Origin: Cynocephalus volans
Lineage: Eukaryota; Chordata; Mammalia; Dermoptera; Cynocephalidae
Assembly: GCF_027409185.1 (NCBI RefSeq)
Contig: NC_084460.1
Span: forward strand, 60,710,501 to 60,774,500
Direction of reading: 5' to 3'
Length of the DNA: 64,000 nucleotides
Shown: piece after piece, positions 54,201 to 63,095 of the stretch
Numbering within the stretch: position 1 is the first letter of the stretch
Layout of the letters: every line of letters begins with the position of its first letter
Position numbers and translations under genes: made by a program
Notes under the pieces: generated by a model
Told to the model about the DNA's origin: nothing
The model's input: the letters and a program-made list of their open reading frames with translations, nothing else
Database searches by the model: none

Positions 54201-56152
54201 TCTCCACAGCTCCTGGGACAGGAAAACTCTCACCTACTCCAAAGGATGGGACAGATATCCATTCCTCACCGCTGGCCTGGCCCCAATCTCTGCGGGTGGA
54301 GGGGAGGGTGGCCAGCGCTGGCACCCACACCGGGTGCAGTAGGGCAAGCTTCAAAGGAGCTTGTGAGCTGGCTCCCAGAGCGTTCACAGCACGTGAAACA
54401 AATGCATGGGGAAAGACACCATGAGCAAAGAACGGAAGAAAGCCTCCAAAATGTTCACAGCAGGTATCTCTGAGCAGTGGAACTGCAGGTGTTTTCTCTC
54501 TATGTTTCTGTTAACTTTATGTTTCCAGGTTTTTCCTAAAACTCTAAAGTGAGCAGTATTACTTTGACAAGGAAAATCCCGACACAGTGTTCTCCAAAGG
54601 CTGTCCTCCCTGTGGGATCTGATGAGCAGCGTTCCTCCCAGACCCCTGCAGCAGAGAGGGCAGGCGGCCCCATTCCCACCACCTCCTGCCTCCCAGGGAG
54701 CAGAGGTGCAGTGGGTCTCTGATCGCAGCCTTGCTTCCTGCTGGAGTGTGGCTCTGCCTTATTTATGATCTTTCTGCGCCTGAAGTAACTACCTCCCACA
54801 CACCCCACCATCAACCTCCACACTGCTTCTGTGGCTGTTCCCGACTGTCCCTGGTTCTCTCTCTCCTTTCTTTTTCTCCAAAGCTGAGGGTGGGAGCCAA
54901 GCAGCTTGCTGAGGAACCCTTTGGGGAATGGGAGAGCAGGGGCCCCACAAGCACACAAGCAGAGATGACCACAGGCAGTCTGCCACATGACAGCTGCCAC
55001 TCTGCTGAGGCTGGGAAGGGAGGATTGGGAACAGGAATCAAAGCACATCTGAAGGGCAATACTGGCTCCGTGACAGGATACGTCCTGTTTTGAGCTCCTG
55101 GGGCTCCCCTAAGACCTTGGCCCACAATGTTAATGACAATCAGAGGCAATGTGTCCCTTCAGCTGGGGACCACCCTATGCCTCAGTAGGATTTGAGGCCA
55201 CCACCCTGTATTCTTGGGCACTGCCCTCCACTCTCCACACCCTTTTCCAGCAAAGCCACAGGGCCACCCTGCAGGGCCTGGGGCTCCCTTCCTCTGCCCC
55301 AGAACCCCAAGACAAGGGTTCTGAAGAAGAGCATCCTTCTGCCAGGGATTGGCTGGAAGGGGACCCTGTTCCTCAGCACTCAGCCCCTCCCACCCAGTCC
55401 TGAGTCATGCACTTGTACTCAGACATGTTCCAGAAAGGACTTCAGAGGCCAACACTGGCTGGACACTGGTGGACGTGTGACCGGCCTTCTGAGTCACCCA
55501 GCCTCTGTGGCCTCCAGTTACCTCATCTGTGAAATGGCAACGAGGGGCCTGAGAGTGGAGGGCTGCCCAGGCCCAAGGGAGTTCCCTGCCCCCCCCATCC
55601 CACCTCCTCTGCACAGCTGGGGCTGGGGCACAGCTCTGGCCAAGTCTCCACACACCCTTTGCCGTTTTGGACGTTTTTACCACCCCTGGCTTACAGAGGA
55701 AGAAGTGGAAGGCTCCACAAGTGACACTCAACCAGGATCACACAGCGGGGGTCGGGGAAGCGGGTGCTTTCAACGCTTTGCCCTTCAGTTGGCGCGTGAC
55801 CTTGGGCATGCTCCCCAGCCCCGCAGCTCCCCAAGCCCCGGTTTCCCATTAGTCAGGGGACAATTGTCCCATCTCGCAGGGTGAGGGGCGGGGTGGGCAG
55901 GAGCTCCACCTGCCGCCGCCCACGTCCACCCCAGAGGAAGAGATGGGGGTGCGGGGGAAGTGGGGACCCCTGCCCGGACGGGCGCTGCAGCCCAGGGAAC
56001 CGCAGTGTCCGACGGCGCCCGCCGCCCGAGGTCGAGCGGCCGGGGCGGGGGCCGGGACTGGCCAGGGCAGGCCGCCTCTCGAGCGGGGGTCCCGGCGGGG
56101 TCCCGCAGTCCCGCCCAGACACACCGGCGGGGGACTGTTACCTTCCGGTCAT
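24083..56152 (-). CDS. LIMS2: LIM and senescent cell antigen-like-containing domain protein 2 (PINCH-2), whole gene
   Basis: A five-LIM-domain adaptor. By established knowledge LIM1 binds integrin-linked kinase, forming the ILK-PINCH-parvin complex at focal adhesions. Nine shared coding exons (40868 down to 24083) give 1015 nt. They join in frame to either of two first exons: 11 nt at 56152-56142 (ATG ACC GGA AG), for 341 residues, or 86 nt at 47043-46958, for 366 residues. The 341 length equals my recollection of the human protein. All five LIM domains keep their C/H ligand pattern: CQRC, the CCASC region, CQRC, CGAC and CYTC. In LIM5 the usual third-ligand His position is Cys (NKAWCVSC), as in the family. 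The C terminus is [11 protein letters not shown] then LNSA. GPR17 lies on the opposite strand in the intron 27569-38197. LIMS1 is less likely because the residues follow LIMS2. Confidence 0.95.
24797..24872 (-). CDS. LIMS2: LIMS2 exon, LIM5 middle
   Basis: It encodes [26 protein letters not shown] across split end codons. The donor is gtaagt, a perfect consensus. Confidence 0.95.
24984..25032 (-). CDS. LIMS2: LIMS2 exon, LIM5 start
   Basis: A 49-nt microexon encoding [16 protein letters not shown]. It carries the first zinc-binding Cys pair of LIM5. It ends in phase 1 before gtgagg. Confidence 0.95.
25033..26619 (-). other. LIMS2 introns (25033-25558 and 25652-26619)
   Basis: Two introns flanking the exon 25559-25651. 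A MIR-like trace (cattttccaaatgaggacacaga) lies at about 25390-25415. Nothing else recognised. Confidence 0.5.
25559..25651 (-). CDS. LIMS2: LIMS2 exon, LIM4 second half
   Basis: It encodes [14 protein letters not shown] to ETHYNQ (31 residues), phase 0 at both ends. It holds the second zinc module of LIM4, the domain that in PINCH proteins contacts NCK2. Confidence 0.95.
26620..26770 (-). CDS. LIMS2: LIMS2 exon, LIM3 end and LIM4 start
   Basis: It encodes [16 protein letters not shown] to KQWHVE (50 residues plus one leading base). It includes the last ligands of LIM3 (CLPCHD) and the first pair of LIM4 (CGAC). Confidence 0.95.
27419..27568 (-). CDS. LIMS2: LIMS2 exon, LIM2 end and most of LIM3
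   Basis: It encodes [14 protein letters not shown] to DHFSCTHC plus two bases. It ends LIM2 and carries LIM3 (CQRCHLVID). A 58-bp duplication begins 38 nt upstream of its acceptor. Confidence 0.95.
27607..27722. repeat. 58-bp tandem duplication in LIMS2 intron
   Basis: Two nearly identical 58-bp copies (27607-27664 and 27665-27722), each containing tcctgctcctcctccctaga and ending gagagctctggac. Confidence 0.9.
27723..30720 (-). other. LIMS2 intron, part left of GPR17
   Basis: Intronic DNA with an AT-rich segment at 27850-28030 and a MIR at 29695. No further LIMS2 exon seen. Open frames here have no recognisable product. Confidence 0.5.
29695..29865 (+). mobile_element. MIR element
   Basis: It contains 'ttggactcaaatcctggctctgctact', then 'gggtgagttacctcatctctcagagcctcagtttccttgtctgtaaaatg', a good match to the MIR core. 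Confidence 0.85.
30729..30848 (+). promoter_or_regulatory. GPR17: Candidate GPR17 promoter and 5' non-coding exon
   Basis: A TATA-like cttaaatagg is at 30729-30738. About 30 nt on begins a GC-rich stretch that ends AGCGAGAG before a strong donor, gtaagg (30849). It lies 3.3 kb before the GPR17 coding exon on the same strand. The layout fits a first untranslated exon; the link to GPR17 is inference. Confidence 0.4.
30849..33933 (+). other. Interval between candidate GPR17 5' exon and coding exon
   Basis: On this strand a probable GPR17 intron; on the other a LIMS2 intron. A candidate alternative exon starts at 33141 (listed apart). A gctaggggcg unit is doubled near 33051-33071. No mobile element is confidently recognised. 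Confidence 0.4.
33141..33157 (+). CDS. GPR17: Candidate GPR17 upstream coding exon (long-isoform start)
   Basis: The ATG at 33141 opens a frame that reads [16 protein letters not shown]. It agrees at about 11 of 16 positions with the human long GPR17 isoform start as I remember it. No GT lies at the expected end after PRE (33188). A GT at 33158 (AG|GTGGGC) would join in phase 2 to the acceptor at 34133 and add 16 residues (MSTWSR plus [10 protein letters not shown]) before the usual Met. The end given is that alternative. Confidence 0.35.
33934..34137 (+). repeat. 68-bp tandem repeat, three copies, carrying splice acceptors
   Basis: The unit contains gagcgtggagcttcac at 33941, 34009 and 34077, spaced exactly 68 bp. 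Each copy ends with ctgacctgtttgctcgttccctccag, so AG acceptors fall at 33997, 34065 and 34133. Copies differ by only a few bases. Confidence 0.95.
34165..35184 (+). CDS. GPR17: Uracil nucleotide/cysteinyl leukotriene receptor-like GPCR
   Basis: A rhodopsin-family, P2Y-like receptor. It is Gi-coupled by established knowledge and marks oligodendrocyte precursors, where it restrains maturation; its natural ligand is disputed. The frame encodes 339 residues, equal to the human short form. N-glycosylation sites are N14 (NSS) and N176 (NHT). Rough membrane segments are 33-57, 66-90, 104-130, 149-169, 195-218, 234-258 and 273-299. C104-C181 is the likely conserved disulfide; C23-C269 fits the second P2Y-type pair. 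DRF at 128-130 replaces [11 protein letters not shown] is in TM6 and DPVMY at 293-297 replaces NPxxY. The start at 34165 is preferred over the upstream in-frame extension because that part runs through the acceptor repeat and has no ATG. The coding sequence is one exon inside a LIMS2 intron, antisense to it. No poly(A) signal is certain; TATAAA near 35775 is possible. Confidence 0.97.
   Translation: MSSLDLASPSLTANSSLAATEQCGQETPLENVLFASFYLLDFILAFVGNALALWLFIRDHKSGTPANVFLLHLAVADLSCVLVLPTRLVYHFSGNHWPFGEIPCRLTGFLFYLNMYASIYFLTCISADRFLAIVHPVRSLKLRRPLYAHLACAFLWVVVAVAMAPLLVSPQTVQTNHTVVCLQLYREKASHHALVSLAVAFTFPFVTTVTCYLLIIRSLRQGPRVEKRLKNKAVRMTAMVLAIFLVCFVPYHVNRSVYVLHYRGGGTSCATQRVLALGNRITSCLTSLNGALDPVMYFFVAEKFRHALCNLLCGRRLTGPPPSLEGKTNESSLSARSEL
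35185..37058 (+). other. GPR17 3' UTR and adjacent LIMS2 intron
   Basis: The 3' UTR of GPR17 must begin here. No canonical AATAAA is visible in the first kilobase. An AT-richer segment at 35690-35800 holds several CTTTG motifs. No other gene seen. Confidence 0.5.
37061..37243 (+). mobile_element. Dimeric tRNA-Ile-like SINE (CYN-like)
   Basis: Two tRNA-derived units in tandem: a left unit with cactcgggagagtacagtgc and a right unit from about 37135 with cactcactggctgagtgtgg. An A-rich (aaaaag)n tail follows. Flanks agaaacccagaccccca and agaaactcaaaccccc look like an imperfect target-site duplication. Confidence 0.85.
37244..38197 (-). other. LIMS2 intron near LIM2 exon
   Basis: Intron sequence with a MIR-like trace at about 38040-38165 (ctcacctgtaaaccggg, then cctggcactcagcaagtgg). 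No exon. Confidence 0.45.
38198..38318 (-). CDS. LIMS2: LIMS2 exon, LIM2
   Basis: It encodes [16 protein letters not shown] to GFVKNAG with split codons at each end. The 10.6-kb intron after it contains GPR17. Confidence 0.95.
38568..38634 (-). CDS. LIMS2: LIMS2 exon, LIM1 end and LIM2 start
   Basis: It encodes [22 protein letters not shown] plus one base. The YCEHD segment completes LIM1. Confidence 0.95.
38635..39899 (-). other. LIMS2 intron (to 40708)
   Basis: The intron between the 38634 and 40709 exons. There is a short AT-rich patch at 39190-39245 and 39770-39840. Unassigned otherwise until the L2 block. Confidence 0.45.
39900..40480 (+). mobile_element. LINE-2 (L2) 3' region
   Basis: It contains 'ccaccgcagggccttcgcatgtgctgtgctccctgctgagtgttctt' and 'tgctcaaaaattaccttctctgaccacctacctt', in the order of the L2 3' end. 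Strongly diverged, no reading frame. Confidence 0.75.
40709..40868 (-). CDS. LIMS2: LIMS2 first shared coding exon, LIM1
   Basis: It starts C-AAC-ATG, so an internal Met ([14 protein letters not shown]) follows directly. It encodes most of LIM1, the ILK-binding domain, to EGLFYE. Phase 2 joining to AG gives Ser (MTGS form) and joining to GG gives Gly (long form). Confidence 0.95.
41750..41915 (-). mobile_element. MIR element (antisense)
   Basis: 'agaaaagggacctgagagtcagagaggttaagtaacttgcccaag' and 'cacagccagtggcagtgtccagatttgaaccca' are the reverse complement of the MIR core. Confidence 0.85.
44860..45060 (+). mobile_element. MIR element
   Basis: 'ctgaatctcagcttcctcctctgtaaaatgggcc', followed by a 'ttgttgggagggttaggtgagg' stretch, follows the MIR consensus. 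Confidence 0.8.
46570..46700 (+). mobile_element. MIR element
   Basis: 'caacctgggttcaaatcacagctta' and 'ttgagcctcagctcgctcatctgtagaatgcaataaa' match MIR. It is close to the internal LIMS2 promoter. Confidence 0.8.
46840..47290 (-). promoter_or_regulatory. LIMS2: CpG-rich internal promoter of LIMS2
   Basis: Dense CpG around the alternative first exon, unlike the flanks. No TATA box is visible. This suggests an internal promoter for the 366-residue form. Confidence 0.65.
46958..47043 (-). CDS. LIMS2: LIMS2 alternative first coding exon
   Basis: The ATG is at 47043-47041, with G at -3 and G at +4. It encodes 28 residues, [20 protein letters not shown] to SPPPAAP, then GG and the donor gtaggt. 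Joining to the exon at 40868 keeps the frame. From memory human LIMS2 has an isoform with nearly the same N terminus. The basic, non-acidic start could act as a targeting segment, but that is speculation. Confidence 0.85.
47291..48800 (-). other. LIMS2 first intron, promoter-proximal
   Basis: Intronic for the 56-kb promoter form and upstream of the internal promoter. No repeat or exon recognised with confidence. Confidence 0.45.
49871..50052 (+). mobile_element. Dimeric tRNA-Ile-like SINE inserted in the L1
   Basis: The same dimer as at 37061 (gtggtgctgataacaccaagg, then gtggtgctgacaacaccaag). It ends in an AAAAC-rich tail. A perfect 12-bp target-site duplication, aacattgccttg, lies at 49859-49870 and 50053-50064. 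Confidence 0.93.
51104..51258 (+). mobile_element. GC-rich tRNA-derived SINE inserted in the L1
   Basis: The head reads gcccgtggcgcactcggtag with a B box ggttcggatcc. A second part holds gtgcactcactggctgagtg, then a long A tail. A perfect 13-bp target-site duplication, aatttaaaatttt, lies at 51091-51103 and 51259-51271. Confidence 0.93.
52237..55869 (-). other. LIMS2 first intron, right part
   Basis: No exon found. A MIR-like trace is present at about 55500-55760 (ctcatctgtgaaatgg and ttacagaggaagaagtgg). The rest is unassigned. Confidence 0.45.
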
Positions 56153-56770
56153 GGTGGCTGCTCACGCCGAGCCCGGGGTCGCCTCGGACTCCCTCGGCCG
56201 CCAGCGGGTCCGCGGCGCGGAGGAGGAGACGCCCAAAAAAGGCCGAGAGCGGCGCCGCCCGCCCGCGAGGTGGGGGTGCGGGGCGGGGGCTGGAAGGGGG
56301 ACCCGCGAGGTGCGGGGGAGCTGGAGAGGTGACGAGGAGCGGGGTGTGCGCGCCGCCAGCCGCGCGGCACCAGCTCCGGGGACACCCGAGCGTGGCCAGC
56401 GGCCGGCGCGGTCACGTCCACCCCACCCGGGCTCCGCTCGCCACCTCCCGGATTCCGGGCATAGTTTTCCTTTTAAAGGGAGTGAAGTTATAATAAACGC
56501 GAACGAGCCCCCCCAGCACCGCCTGGACGCCCCGCCCCGCGCCCCCCTCCGCCGTCCCGATACCCGCCCGGAGCTCAAACACTTGCAGGGGACAGGGGAC
56601 GTCGGGGGAGGGGCAGTGCTGAGACCACCTCCCCGCGCAGCCTCCCGTCCCCCATCGCCTTCCCACCGCGGCCCGGGGCGGGACAGAGGCGTCGCCTTCG
56701 CGCCTTTATTCCTCCGACAGATGTGTCCGGGCACTGGGGATCCCCAGTCCACGCAGTGCCGCCCCCGGGG
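55870..56770 (-). promoter_or_regulatory. LIMS2: CpG island promoter of LIMS2
   Basis: Very high GC and CpG density spans the canonical start codon. It holds many GC-box-like runs. A CC-W7-GG, CArG-like site is at 56469-56479, about 320 bp upstream of the ATG. The long open frames here are artefacts of GC richness. Confidence 0.75.
56142..56152 (-). CDS. LIMS2: LIMS2 canonical first coding exon (MTGS start)
   Basis: ATG ACC GGA AG on the minus strand, then the donor gtaaca. Joined to the exon at 40868 it gives MTGSNMSDAL, the N terminus I recall for the 341-residue human protein. The context before the ATG is gcagccacc, close to Kozak. The 5' UTR extends to higher coordinates. Confidence 0.88.
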
Positions 56771-57985
56771 AGGCCAAGGTTGAGGGGCGTCCCTGTTCCG
56801 TTACGAGCCTGACTCTGTTGCTTAGGTGCCAGGCCACGGCCCTCCTCGGAGAATACCCATTTCATACAAGTATGTGGGCGATCCCCCTAACTTCACAAAA
56901 GTACTTTTAATACGGCAAAGCCCAACGTCAGTGTTGTGGAGGACCAGGGACTCTTCTGCAATGAAGCGCTGTTGACAAGCTACGATAACAGGCGTTAAAG
57001 TGACCTGGTGATATAAAACCATTCGGGAAATCTGTTCTGAGAGAGTATTAAACATACAAACAGAGCAAAACAAAACACCCTTGCCCCACCTAAAGGCAGT
57101 TATTTCTAGATGGGCAATGGCATGTAGCTCGGAATTGGAAGCAGCCCAAACATCACACTGTGGAGCCAGGGCTGGGCAGCTTGATGTGTTCGCATGATAT
57201 TACCTCTAGTCCTGGCAACAGATAAGGACTATCTAGAAACGACCCTGCAAAGTAGCGATCCACAAATAAACTGACAGTAGAATCAAAAAGATGAGCTGGT
57301 AGTAACATGCAATTCCCTGTGCAGAAATTCACTTGGAAAAGGCACCTGTTCCTGAGTAGCTGCTATCTTTGAACAAGTTCCATTTGCAGTTATTTCTTTT
57401 TGCAATTGTATCTTAGCTGATTCTGTTTAACTGTAATTGGATGGTTGGTTAAGTATAAAGTATGGATGATCTGCCTGAATAGGGAGAAATGCTTTCCCTG
57501 ATTACTGACATAGAGGAGCAGGCACACTGAGGCTGTGAACAGAAATCCACAGCTGGATGGTTCATGGAATACTGGACTCCTGTGGGAGCCAAAGAACATG
57601 AAAAGTAGAAGGCAGAACACCAAAGACCCCTGCTATCTCCTTCAAGGGGACCCCATTCCTTTCCTTGCAGCCTGAAAGCCTCCCTTCATAGGACTGCTGA
57701 GCACACATGGATCTGCCTGTGACCAAACCAGGACTCTCTGCTGCTCCCCCACCTAGCCAGCATGCCTTGTCGCTGGGCCAAGGGCAAACTCAGAGAGAGC
57801 TGGTGCTGGCTGTGGGTATTGCTCAGCCCCGCTGGAGACACAAGGCTCCACAGAGCCACAGTCAGCCTCCTACAGTGCAGCCAAAGGTCAGATTTGCAGG
57901 AAAGAGCTGGCAGTTGTTTGGCAGTGGGTCACTCATACATGCAGTCACTCATTCACCCACTGATTCAAGAGTATAAACTCTATCA
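56771..57985. other. Intergenic sequence beyond LIMS2
   Basis: Mixed composition, no gene recognised. Short open frames have no recognisable product. Confidence 0.45.
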
Positions 57986-57989
57986 AGTT

Positions 57990-58475
57990 CTAGAATAGGC
58001 AAAACTGGTCTATGATGGAAAAATTTTAGAACAGTGGGTGCCTCAGGGTGGGGTGGGACGAGGATCGACTGGGAGAAGGCATGAGGGGACTTCCTGGGGT
58101 AGTATCTTAATAGGGATCTGGGTCACACAGGTGTATATGTGTTTGTCAAAACCCATGGAATACATGATTGATTTGTTCATTTCGCTCTACGTAAATTTTA
58201 CTTCAAAAGAAAAATAAACTGTAAACAGTATTGAGCTCTGATTAATGATGTGCATGCTGAATTGTTTAGGTGGAAAGGTACTGATGTTTGTAATTCACTC
58301 TGAAATACATTTTAAAAGTCAAGTTGGATGAATGGATGGATGGGTAAAGGGATGGACAGATGAACAGAAAGATCGTAAAGTGAGCCTACTTCAATGTTAA
58401 TGGGAGCATCTAGGTGGTGGGTATCTGGGTATTCAACTTTAACGAGTGTTTGAAATTTTTCATAACAAAACAGCA
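57990..58475 (+). mobile_element. LINE-1 3' end fragment
   Basis: 'gctgaattgtttaggtggaaaggtactgatgtttg' and 'atctaggtggtgggtatctgggtattcaactttaa' then 'gaaatttttcataacaaaa' are typical of old L1 3' ends. Confidence 0.7.
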
Positions 58476-61400
58476 GGGGAAGATCTCCTTGCCTGCTGTG
58501 TGAGGGATGGAGTGGACGCAGGAACAGTCTGATTAGAGGCTATTGTGAACATTCAGGAGGGACTGGGGGGTGCCGTGGGCCAGGTGGCAGTAGGGACGGT
58601 GAAAAGGGGTTAGATACAGGATCTATTTTGCAACCAACAGTTTTTGCTGAAGATTTGCACGTGGGTGTGGCTGGCGAGAGTGTCGATACTATGGGCGTGA
58701 GGGGTGTGGGTGTGACAGGTGTAGGTATGGTGGTTGTGTGGCAGGTGCAGGTGAGTGAGGGGAGAAGTTGTGTTTCAGCTGTTTGAGCAGAGAGGCTTCT
58801 GTGCATCCCAGGGGAGATGGGGAAAAGAGGTCCAGTCTCTGGAGTAGATGTGGAAGGTTTGGTGTAGATGGAATTTCGACCCTGGAGCTAGATGGGGCCC
58901 CTGAGTGTGTCTGTGCCAGCTGGGAGCCCTCCAAGGGTGAGATGTCCGGGGGTGCCCATGGAGGGCTGAGCAGGGCAGCCCATATGGAAAGAGCTCAGAG
59001 AAGGAGGGGCGCAGTTGCCCCTGTGTGGACACAAAGGACACGGAGGGATTGGGGTTTGGTGTCAAGAGCAGGTCCATGAGAGTGAAGGGCGCCAAGTCCA
59101 GCTGGAGAGGGGTAGGCAGGTCCCCTGTAATGCTCCACCCTCAGGAGCACCCCTCACAGGGACGAGCATCTGTGCAGATGGTGCTTCCTGGACTGGGGCA
59201 CACAGCGCTCTAGAGGAGGGAATGGAGGCGGCAGAGAATATTATAGCTGCTCTGAAGGGAGGCAGAGAAATGGGCAGCAGATGGGGAGGGGTAGAGGAGG
59301 GGGGCAGTATCCAGGTCAGGGTCATGTAGGGTGGAGTCACCAAGGTACACTCAGAGAGAGGCCTGAATCACACACTTAATGTGGTGATTCAGAGTGAGAC
59401 AGAGACAGAGCTGTCTCAGAAGGCAATGGAGGTGCAGGGTCTCCGCAAGCACAGACCACGCTGCCCTCTGGGGCTCAGGGCAGGGTAGCACCCCCTTCAC
59501 AGGGTAATTACTCCACACACATGCCCCCCGTTCCCCTACTCCAGCCAACGTGCCCAGAGCTCCTGAGGGCCAAGGGCAGGGCTGGGCTTCCCTCAGCTGC
59601 CATGGCCTAATCTAAAAGATGAAGATGGGGAGAACCTGGGCATCTCAAAGCACTTCAAGTGGCCTCTTCTGACATCCAGAGCCAAAGCCATGCCCCCATG
59701 TGACTGCAGGGAATGGAGAATGCCTTGTAGCCCTGAGGAGGTCTCAGGGTCTCTGGCCAGGGCCCAGGTCCTGGGGCAGGAGCTAGGGTGCCTTCTCAGC
59801 AGGCAGGGCAGGTGTCACACCTGTTTAAAGACAGGCCCGTGTGATGTGACGTCACCCTGGCGGCCATTCTACCCGAAGGGTCTCTCTCCTAAATCTAGTT
59901 TTGGCATTTTCCTCTCAGGCCACTGGGGACAGGTAAAACACTGAGCCACTGTTGAGTGTTAACATAGAGCTCAAATTAATTAGCCAGCTCCTTCAAGGCT
60001 GAAGTTTTTCAGGAAGAGGCCTGTGAGAATACCCAGGAAGAGAAGGGAAACACCTGGGCCATTCCAGCTGGAGCCTCTCCCTGTCTGGGCTCCCTGGGCC
60101 AAAAGAACAGTGGACGGCCCACCCGCCTGTGACCCCCACAGACAGAACACCTGCTATTTTGAAAAATAGATGTTCCCTTTAAAAAATATGAGCAAGACCT
60201 CAGAACTGGTATTAGACACACCATCCGACCAGCACAAAATGACCTCACTTCTCACTGGACTATGCAGCACCTCAGGGAAAGAAGTTGGTGGAATGATGAG
60301 CCATTAATTCTTCAACACAGTAGAACAAACGATGAGACTCAGATTCTTTTTAGTCCAAGGTAAACAGAACACTTCTTGAGAGTCTGATTTACTCAGGGGT
60401 AGAACAGGGCCCAAGGGGCTTCACAACTTTCCAAAGATGGCCTGGCCTTGGACCGTGAAGAGAAAAAAACACCATTTCACTGTACCTTAGCTCTGAACAG
60501 ACTTGATCCCACCCACAGGTCTGAAACAAGGGTAGCCAAGAGCATCCCCCAGCAGATATTCAGGAATGAAACATTTTTGCACCTCAAACCATCATGGCCT
60601 TGGTCATCCAACAAGAAACCATTCGGGCACAGTGAGCACAGAGGTCTTCGCTTGCAGGGCCCAGCCTCTAGCATGTTTCATCCACACACTAAGGTTCATT
60701 TGCTTCTTCTTTCCCATGATGATCACCTACCAACCAACTTTCCCATTTGAGTTGCTCCGACCTCTGTCCAGAATAAAGATCATCTACTTGCTCCCAACTT
60801 CAACCCAATTCAGACGTGGCCTCCCCAGCAGAAGGCCCAGCATACGGCCACGGTAAACTAGACCTCCATCGTCCTGACACCACCAGACTGAGGGTGTCTG
60901 AGGCTAACCCAGGAAGGCAGGCCACTCCAGGGCTGTTCCCTGACCCCAACATTGGCAATATTAGCATGACCACTTGGTGGGTACAAGGGAATGGCAGGGA
61001 TGGTGTAGAGGGGCAGAGATCTGCAGGTGAAAAGACAGCTCCCAGGGCCCTGTGCATATCACAGTGTCTCTACCTTTGTGGCTGAGATGCTGCTCCGCCT
61101 CTTCGGGTGCTTCCTTCCTTCCTTGAGCAATGCCAGCAACTTCTCTGAGGGAAATAGCAGCTGCCCGGTCCCTTGGCATGGCCATGTGGAGAAGGACTGG
61201 GCAGCAGCCGGGAGTGTCCAGCCACCACAGGGTCCCCAGGCACTCAAGCCTCACCTCTCCCTGGGCAGGGGGCTTGGCCAGAGGTCCAGAGCTGGAGGGC
61301 GAGGCCGGAGGTACCTTGAGGTCAGGAGAGGACAGAGGAAGCCAAGGAAGGAAAGGCCAGCCTCTCCAGGGAGGTGCTGCACTCTGGCTGGGAGCCAGGC

Positions 61401-62210
61401 CTGGGGAACAAAAGGAGCAACAGCTGCCTTGTGAATTCAGAGGAACTGGCAAAGGGGCAGCTGCTAAAATGAACACTGCCTGAACCCTGGGGCTCATGAG
61501 CCCAGAGGAGCTTGATGTTCACAGCATGCACGTACTCCAAAACTGAGCCCCGCAGCACATGGAGAAAACAACCCTGCAACCAACTCCTTGAATAACCCAA
61601 GAACAGCTACTAATGTGCCTTTTTGCCAATTACTATTTCCCCTGAAAGGCAGAAAATCTCAGGATTCTTTATGTTATTTTAAATGTGTTACTTTATAATC
61701 TTCTGCAATAAACTTTTATTGCATTGGGAAATGCCCAGAAGGAGAAGAAGGAAAAATCATCTTGAGTTTTGCCACCAAAGGTTGGTGCTGACCACAATTC
61801 AGTTCTAGTCTTATCTGTGCATATTTTTTACCTGATAATGATTGTCTTGTGTTTGCAATTTCATATCTATTTCATTATATATACATGGCAACTGTCCATC
61901 ACCATGTCAGTATGCATCAGGCTGCCGTGGTCTTAGAGCTGCCGAGGCACCACTTGCACTGTGCTGCTGTACAAAAACAGTGCCCCAGGATCTCCCTGGT
62001 ATTGTGCTATTTGGGGGAAGGGGTGCTAGGATTCATGTACACTATGTGCACAGTTTGTATACCCAACTTTTATAAGGATAACTGGTTTGTGTTTTTCAAT
62101 CAAATTTTACACCCCTCGAGGGTGGGACTGCTTACTTTTACACAACACGGCACCCAACAGAGTGCTAGCTAGATATACAGGCAATCAAGTATTTGTTGAA
62201 CCAGTGGTGT
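58476..62210. other. Intergenic sequence
   Basis: A GT-rich, loosely repetitive stretch lies at about 58660-58760. No exon, RNA gene or confident repeat seen in the rest. Confidence 0.4.
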
Positions 62211-62254
62211 TATATTATATTGCCATGTTGTTTAAAATACCTGCCTGCATGTTA

Positions 62255-62390
62255 TAAACACACTGCACACCAGAATGTAAACTCTCCAAGAACAGATATG
62301 CCTTCTTCCCGGCTCCGGCTCCTGGACCAAGAACAGGGTTCTAAGAATAATTGCTCAGTGGATATTTGTTAAAGGCACATTGTTTTAAAC
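62255..62390 (+). mobile_element. L2 3' end fragment
   Basis: 'cagaatgtaaactctccaagaacagatatgcc' and 'ctaagaataattgctcagtggatatttgttaaa' match the L2 terminus. Confidence 0.6.
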
Positions 62391-62694
62391 ACTCTGGGTA
62401 AGTTTTATACTCATATGACAAGCTGCCTAAATGTAGAGTATGTATCATATTCCTGTTGCTCAAAGAATCTCAAATATCGTTTAACTCAACCCATCTATTC
62501 CTAAACTGGATTTGCATAAATAAGAAACAGTTTGCACTATGTGCTGGAAAAATCTTGACGGAAAGCATTCTTTTAAACACAGAATCCATTTGAAAAGCCA
62601 ATTCATGCTCAAACTTATTTTTTGTATTCCTTACTTATATAGCTGTACACTAACCTTAGATATGCCCCAGGACAGAGGGTCTCAGAAACCCTAA

Positions 62695-63095
62695 TTGCAG
62701 TGGATTGAATGGCTTCCCAAAGTCATTGAAGCTTAATCCCCACTGTGACTCTTGTGAGTTGGAAATCTTATTACGGTAATTGAAAGGTGGGGCCTTGAAG
62801 AGGTGATTAGATTGTGAGGACCATGCCCTAGGAAATTGGTTAATGGTGGTCATGGGTGTGGTGTTAAGGGCTTTAAAAGGAGAACACATGAGGAGCTATC
62901 TCTCTCTCTGCTTCTGCCTTCTTGCATTGTGATACCCTGTATTACTGAAGCCACCACCAGGGAAGACCCTCACCAAATGCATTCCCTGGACTTTGGACTT
63001 CCCAGCCTTTGAAACTGTAAGCAATAAAATTTGTTTTCTAATAAATTCCCCAGTTCCAGATATTTTTGTTATAAGCCACATAAACAGACTAACAC
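62695..63095 (+). mobile_element. MaLR-type solo LTR (MST/MLT1-like)
   Basis: It runs from tgcagtggattgaatggc through 'gaaaggtggggccttgaagaggtgattagattgtgagg' and 'cccagcctttgaaactgtaagcaataaaa' to 'cataaacagactaacaca'. This is the layout of ERVL-MaLR LTRs, including the AATAAA signal near 63024. No internal coding region is present. Confidence 0.8.

Noticed and set aside
55881-56783. Open frame of 300 codons on the plus strand
   Set aside because: It lies in the LIMS2 CpG island, where stop codons are rare by composition. The peptide is low-complexity Pro/Arg/Gly with no domain.
57000-62200. Possible 3' end of the next gene (WDR33 in human order)
   Set aside because: No exon-like stretch or recognisable protein was found on either strand.
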